Source: an uncultured Bacteroidales bacterium (GTDB lineage: Bacteria > Bacteroidota > Bacteroidia > Bacteroidales > F082). From it: a stretch of 64,000 bases of DNA. The notes beneath the pieces are model-generated. The model did not search any database. It was not told the origin of the DNA and saw nothing but the letters and a program-made list of their open reading frames with translations. The stretch covers positions 124,001 to 188,000 of the forward strand of contig CAMJRR010000002.1 of NCBI GenBank assembly GCA_946408345.1, read 5' to 3'. A program made the translations under genes and the position numbers. Each line of letters opens with the position of its first letter. The stretch's first letter is position 1. Below, piece by piece: positions 60,788 through 64,000 of this stretch.

Positions 60788-62412
60788 CACTTTACTACGA
60801 CCCGTTGTGTTTCATTACCGACTTTGATGGCATAAATGCCGGAGCCGAAATGCTTCATGTCGATTTGCAATGCTCTCTCGCAAACACCTTCAAAAACGCG
60901 TTGACCGACCATGTTATATATGGTGACGTTTTGCTCTCCTTCGCAGATGATGTTCAACATTCCATCGGTCGGGTTGGGGTAGATGGTGGTATTGTGACGG
61001 AAGTCTTCCTCCACATTGGCTGTCACCTCGTAGGAGAACTCATTGCTCTCGCTGTCTCCAAAAATGTTGCCCGAGAAAATAGTGGTGCTTCCAGCTTTTA
61101 GTCCGTAGACACCACCATCGAGCCCGTCACCACCGGCATCGTAGATGGTGAAGTCGTAGCAACCGTCGCCCGTGATGTCGAGGGTCTCGGTGTACATGTG
61201 GTTGACTTCATCGTAAGGACCGCCTTGAAGGACGACTTCTCCAGTCAAAAGGTTAGTGATCTTCCAAGTGGTCTCTTGTGGGTTGGCATCAGTGCGGATG
61301 CTGAGCTTCAATACCTTGCCGACGATTTCGGGAGAGCCTTCGAACTCAACACTGGCAATGTCGTTGCTCGCGGCTTCGTCTGTGCCACCGTTCACGCTTT
61401 TGATTCTTACTTCCATGATGTTTTCGTCCTCCACGGGGAAGCTGATGAGACCCAAGTCGACCGTGGTGCTCTCGAAGACAAAAAGGTTGCCACTCCATTC
61501 AAAGTTTTTGATTGTTGTACCATTAACGACAACCTCCAACTCAGCGGAAGTCAATGCATTGCTGCCATTGTTGGTCAGGAGGACTTTGGGTTCGGCTTCG
61601 CCGCTGCAATTGGTGCTTTTTACATTGCTGATGTCGCTCAACATGGCTTCGTTGGCATAGAAAGGCACGATGTTTTCGCTCGATTTGCAGGCTTGATACA
61701 CTTCTTTCGTGTTAGTGTTTTGCAGCCAGGCTATGGCATCCAGCTGGTCGTTGTTGTAGACATTGGCCAGTTCCCAACTAAAAGTGTAGGCAAAGTAACT
61801 GTCAGCCTCTATATCACCGATGGAAGTACCTGAGGCAGAAGGCAGGAGTTTTTTCATCACGCTGTAGAAATCACGTTCACCATTGGAACCTGGAGGTGTG
61901 TTGTAATGGATTTCGCGCTCGATGACCCCAACATAAAGCTTTACATTGCCTTGAACAGCTTGAGAGGCGCGACCCATTACATGGACGGTGATGGTATTGG
62001 CGACTTCGTCCACTTCATAAGAAAGGCGCATGTCGAAAGGAGATTCGATAGTAAGCCAGTTGTTGACCATGTTTTGGTTGAGGTTGCCAGGCAAATTAGC
62101 ATAACGAATGCCGTCAACGACGGTGTGGGGGACACTGTTGACGTTGTATACACTCTTGCGGGCGTTGTTGTCGGCAGTGTTGTGCAGATACATCGGGTCG
62201 TTGGCACCAGGCCAGTTCATGTGATACTTGATGGCTGCGACGCGATCGGCATTGGCGTTAATGAGTGCGTCCAATGCAGGGTTTTGCTGGGCGCAAGGGC
62301 CGCAACTGGTGTTGGTAAAACACTCAAATAGCAAAATGCGCTCGTTTTGTGCGTTGATTCTCAATGAGAATAGCATCAATAATGATGCGATAATGAGAGT
62401 AATTTTTTTCAT
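60787..62412 (-). CDS. Omp28-like, T9SS type A secreted protein
   Basis: This 541-residue protein has a signal peptide (MKKITLIIASLLMLFSLRINAQ) and a thioredoxin-like Omp28-related domain with the CGPC motif in NTSCGPCAQQNP near residue 35. Beta-rich domains follow (SAELEVVVNG, VLQGGPYDEVNHMYTETLDI). The end is a type IX sorting domain starting IYPNPTDGMLNI. Its layout is similar to the 850-residue gene at 46,405. The CGPC pair suggests redox activity outside the cell, but the partner is unknown. It has a -33/-7 promoter just upstream and is coupled to birA. Confidence 0.86.
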   Translation of the reverse strand: MKKITLIIASLLMLFSLRINAQNERILLFECFTNTSCGPCAQQNPALDALINANADRVAAIKYHMNWPGANDPMYLHNTADNNARKSVYNVNSVPHTVVDGIRYANLPGNLNQNMVNNWLTIESPFDMRLSYEVDEVANTITVHVMGRASQAVQGNVKLYVGVIEREIHYNTPPGSNGERDFYSVMKKLLPSASGTSIGDIEADSYFAYTFSWELANVYNNDQLDAIAWLQNTNTKEVYQACKSSENIVPFYANEAMLSDISNVKSTNCSGEAEPKVLLTNNGSNALTSAELEVVVNGTTIKNFEWSGNLFVFESTTVDLGLISFPVEDENIMEVRIKSVNGGTDEAASNDIASVEFEGSPEIVGKVLKLSIRTDANPQETTWKITNLLTGEVVLQGGPYDEVNHMYTETLDITGDGCYDFTIYDAGGDGLDGGVYGLKAGSTTIFSGNIFGDSESNEFSYEVTANVEEDFRHNTTIYPNPTDGMLNIICEGEQNVTIYNMVGQRVFEGVCERALQIDMKHFGSGIYAIKVGNETQRVVVK

Positions 62413-62441
62413 GAGAGTAGATTTATTATGGATTTCAGTTA

Positions 62442-62471
62442 CAAAAGTAGGGATTTTTCAAAAAATGGCAA
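62442..62471 (-). promoter_or_regulatory. Promoter of the 541-residue T9SS gene
   Basis: TTG at 62471-62469, 19-base spacer, TACTTTTG at 62449-62442, a full match to the Bacteroidota pattern. Confidence 0.75.
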
Positions 62472-62549
62472 TGTTTTTGTTGCGAGATTAGGAAAAGTTT
62501 TGCAATTTTGCAACTTGAAATAATTAGGTAACAATTAAAAACATCAACT

Positions 62550-63278
62550 ATGGTTAGAAAATCTATTTTTACTTTGTTGTTATTGGCTGTAATGGGGAAT
62601 GTCTCAGCACAATCGTTACGGTTCGAACTGAATGGTACTGTCTATTCTGAAGGAGAGCTTATCGTATGTTCCACACCGAACGAATGGGGTGAGTACCTCC
62701 AGGACATGCAGGTGAGAAATCTTTCCTCAGACGATTTGAATGTCCTCGTTAAGAAGGAAGTCGTTGAAGACCTTGAAGGTGTCATGAATTACTTCTGCTG
62801 GGGTATGTGCTTTGGCCCTGACACTTATGTCAGTCCAAATCCTGTTGCAATTCCGGCCAACACCATCACAGAGGAAGGAGCTTTATCGTTCCATGCGATG
62901 TTCGATGAGGGAGTCTTTGGCAAAGTGCAAGTGAAGTATTCCGCTTATGATGAGCGTCATCCCGAGGATGCCGTCACAATCAATGTGGTTTTCCACAAAT
63001 CGGGCGAGGGTGTGCATGAATCATCTGCCGTGTATTTTGGCAAACCTTATCCGAACCCAGCCAATTCGACGGTGAGTTTTGACTACAACCTGTCGGGCAG
63101 CAATGCCACTGCCGTGATTTACAATTTGGTGGGTCAGGAAGTGATGCGTCAAGAAATCAACACCTTTGAGGAAAAGATGAGCCTATCGGTGTCCGAACTC
63201 AATGATGGCATTTATTTCTGCTCGGTCATGCGCGATGGCCAGACCTTTGCGACCGTCAAGTTCGTCGTGAAGAAGTGA
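62550..63278 (+). CDS. Small T9SS type A sorting-domain protein
   Basis: A 242-residue exported protein. The signal peptide (SIFTLLLLAVMGNVSAQ) is followed by a domain with three cysteines (VCSTPNEW and FCWGMCFGP) that could form a disulphide or bind a ligand. A second beta domain (SFHAMFDEG, VQVKYSAYDE) follows. The last 75 residues are a type IX sorting domain starting PYPNPANSTVSF. It is divergent from the 541-residue T9SS gene and ends at a strong terminator. The function is unknown. Confidence 0.82.
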   Translation: MVRKSIFTLLLLAVMGNVSAQSLRFELNGTVYSEGELIVCSTPNEWGEYLQDMQVRNLSSDDLNVLVKKEVVEDLEGVMNYFCWGMCFGPDTYVSPNPVAIPANTITEEGALSFHAMFDEGVFGKVQVKYSAYDERHPEDAVTINVVFHKSGEGVHESSAVYFGKPYPNPANSTVSFDYNLSGSNATAVIYNLVGQEVMRQEINTFEEKMSLSVSELNDGIYFCSVMRDGQTFATVKFVVKK

Positions 63279-63300
63279 CAAAATGACCATTTGTAACAAG

Positions 63301-63336
63301 AGGAAGCCGCTCAAAAGGGCGGCTTCCTTTGTTTTT
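63301..63336 (+). terminator. Rho-independent terminator after the small T9SS gene
   Basis: Stem AGGAAGCCGC (63301-63310) pairs with GCGGCTTCCT (63319-63328), followed by TTGTTTTT. Confidence 0.85.
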
Positions 63337-63382
63337 GGTTGGGTTGCAATATTACAACCTGTCTCTTTCCTATAATATTGAA

Positions 63383-63390
63383 TAGTTTTG
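63383..63390 (+). promoter_or_regulatory. Bacteroidota -7 box (TAGTTTTG) for the PspC gene
   Basis: TAnnTTTG match 53 bases before the ATG at 63444. Confidence 0.5.
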
Positions 63391-63443
63391 CACGATGTTT
63401 GTATAAAGATCTCTTCGATTAACCACTAAAAACAATTCAATCA

Positions 63444-63878
63444 ATGGAAAAGAAACTTCAAAGAGATTCAAAGAACAAAGTCATCGGTGGCGTTTGCTCC
63501 GGTTTGGCCAACTATTTCGACATTGACGTATCCCTGGTAAGGGTGCTGTTTGCAATTATGTTCCTGTGTGCCAGCGCGGGTTTTTGGCTTTACATCATCC
63601 TATGGATTGTGATGCCTGTTGGCCAAAATTCACAAACCGCCGACTATTTCGTTTCGCCAGACGGCACGACGGAAGTTACGGAAGAGGGGAGAAACGACAG
63701 TATGAAAACTCCAAAGTCAAAGGGTAGCCTTGTCGCTGGATTGATATTGATAGGCATTGGTGCCATCGGTCTTCTTCATAGGTATATTCCGGAAATCAGT
63801 TGGGATACGGCATGGCCCATCTTGCTTATCGCACTTGGTCTTTTCCTGATCATTCCATTTAATATTAAAAAGCCATGA
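63444..63878 (+). CDS. PspC domain membrane protein
   Basis: A 144-residue inner-membrane protein. The PspC domain (about 1-60) begins KLQRDSKNKVIGGVCSGLANYFDIDVSLVR and has its hydrophobic helix at 34-57. A polar linker is followed by two more hydrophobic segments (about 93-110, 122-138) resembling the LiaI/LiaF-type region. PspC proteins act in envelope stress responses in enterobacteria; the Bacteroidota role is less clear. The next gene overlaps its stop by four bases (ATGA), so it is an operon. Confidence 0.9.
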   Translation: MEKKLQRDSKNKVIGGVCSGLANYFDIDVSLVRVLFAIMFLCASAGFWLYIILWIVMPVGQNSQTADYFVSPDGTTEVTEEGRNDSMKTPKSKGSLVAGLILIGIGAIGLLHRYIPEISWDTAWPILLIALGLFLIIPFNIKKP

Positions 63879-64000
63879 AAAGCAGAAATTTGTTTTTGGG
63901 CATCATCATCCTCTTTGCTGGTGTGATAGCCCTCCTCTCAGCTCTTGATATCATTGATTTCAGTTGGATTGTCGCTTGGAAGCTTTGGCCTATGCTGTTT
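63875..64000 (+). CDS. Membrane protein, LiaI/LiaF-like, 3' end cut by the window
   Basis: Only the first 42 codons are inside the window: MKSRNLFLGIIILFAGVIAL and on, with one or two hydrophobic helices and a WKLWPML segment. This resembles the N-terminus of the LiaI/LiaF-type proteins often found beside PspC genes. The start overlaps the PspC stop by four bases, so the two are translationally coupled. Confidence 0.75.
   Translation, partial: MKSRNLFLGIIILFAGVIALLSALDIIDFSWIVAWKLWPMLF

Overview
The window is a stretch of a Bacteroidales (Bacteroidota) chromosome, probably gut or rumen derived and possibly metagenome-assembled. Evidence: many intergenic copies of the Bacteroidota -7 promoter element TAnnTTTG, four secreted proteins with type IX secretion (T9SS) C-terminal sorting domains, a HU/SPOR fusion protein, PASTA and Omp28-like proteins, and few Shine-Dalgarno sequences. 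The order is clear; the genus is not. I see no integrase, transposase, CRISPR array or rRNA.

Layout. 1-7,700: housekeeping and envelope genes (tgt, LptF/G permease, deoxynucleoside kinase, kdsB, HU-SPOR protein, trmB, HerA-like ATPase, pcm). 7,700-11,200: an oxidoreductase, a lipoprotein and a polyprenyl-phosphate sugar transferase. 11,100-18,900: tdk, an acidic protein, rsmI, small outer-membrane proteins, an FMN-binding lipoprotein, udk, tRNA-Gln, a 43-residue lipoprotein, ung and rdgB. 19,290-33,093: a type I restriction-modification operon in which four cargo genes sit between hsdS and hsdR. They encode an ApeA-like HEPN ribonuclease, a 1233-residue protein of unknown function, and an ABC-type ATPase paired with a small PD-(D/E)xK-like protein. 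33,475-46,400: alaS, M23 peptidase, MerR regulator, RluD, T9SS cargo, PASTA protein, ddl, frr, a GT39-like glycosyltransferase and pyrH. 46,400-64,000: T9SS cargo, secA, a DUF4143-type ATPase followed by a 65-bp tandem repeat, a GtrA/GtrB-like module, a thioredoxin-fold protein without cysteines, coaD, NUDIX, pyrE, birA, two more T9SS proteins and a PspC operon cut by the window end.

How the genes work together. Most transcription units are short, and many divergent pairs have back-to-back TAnnTTTG boxes. The restriction locus is the one accessory island. Its hsdM and hsdR look G+C-richer, while the hsdS recognition domains and the cargo look A+T-richer, so it reads as a conserved restriction scaffold carrying exchangeable defence genes. 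The ATPase/nuclease pair has its own promoter-like box, and the HEPN gene is translationally coupled to hsdS.

A second theme is intergenic DNA made of short repeated phrases and large hairpins, of at least ten kinds. Several touch start or stop codons, and one is read in frame inside a T9SS protein.

Limits: all functions are inferred from reading motifs and family resemblance. No database search, structure prediction or base-composition calculation was run.
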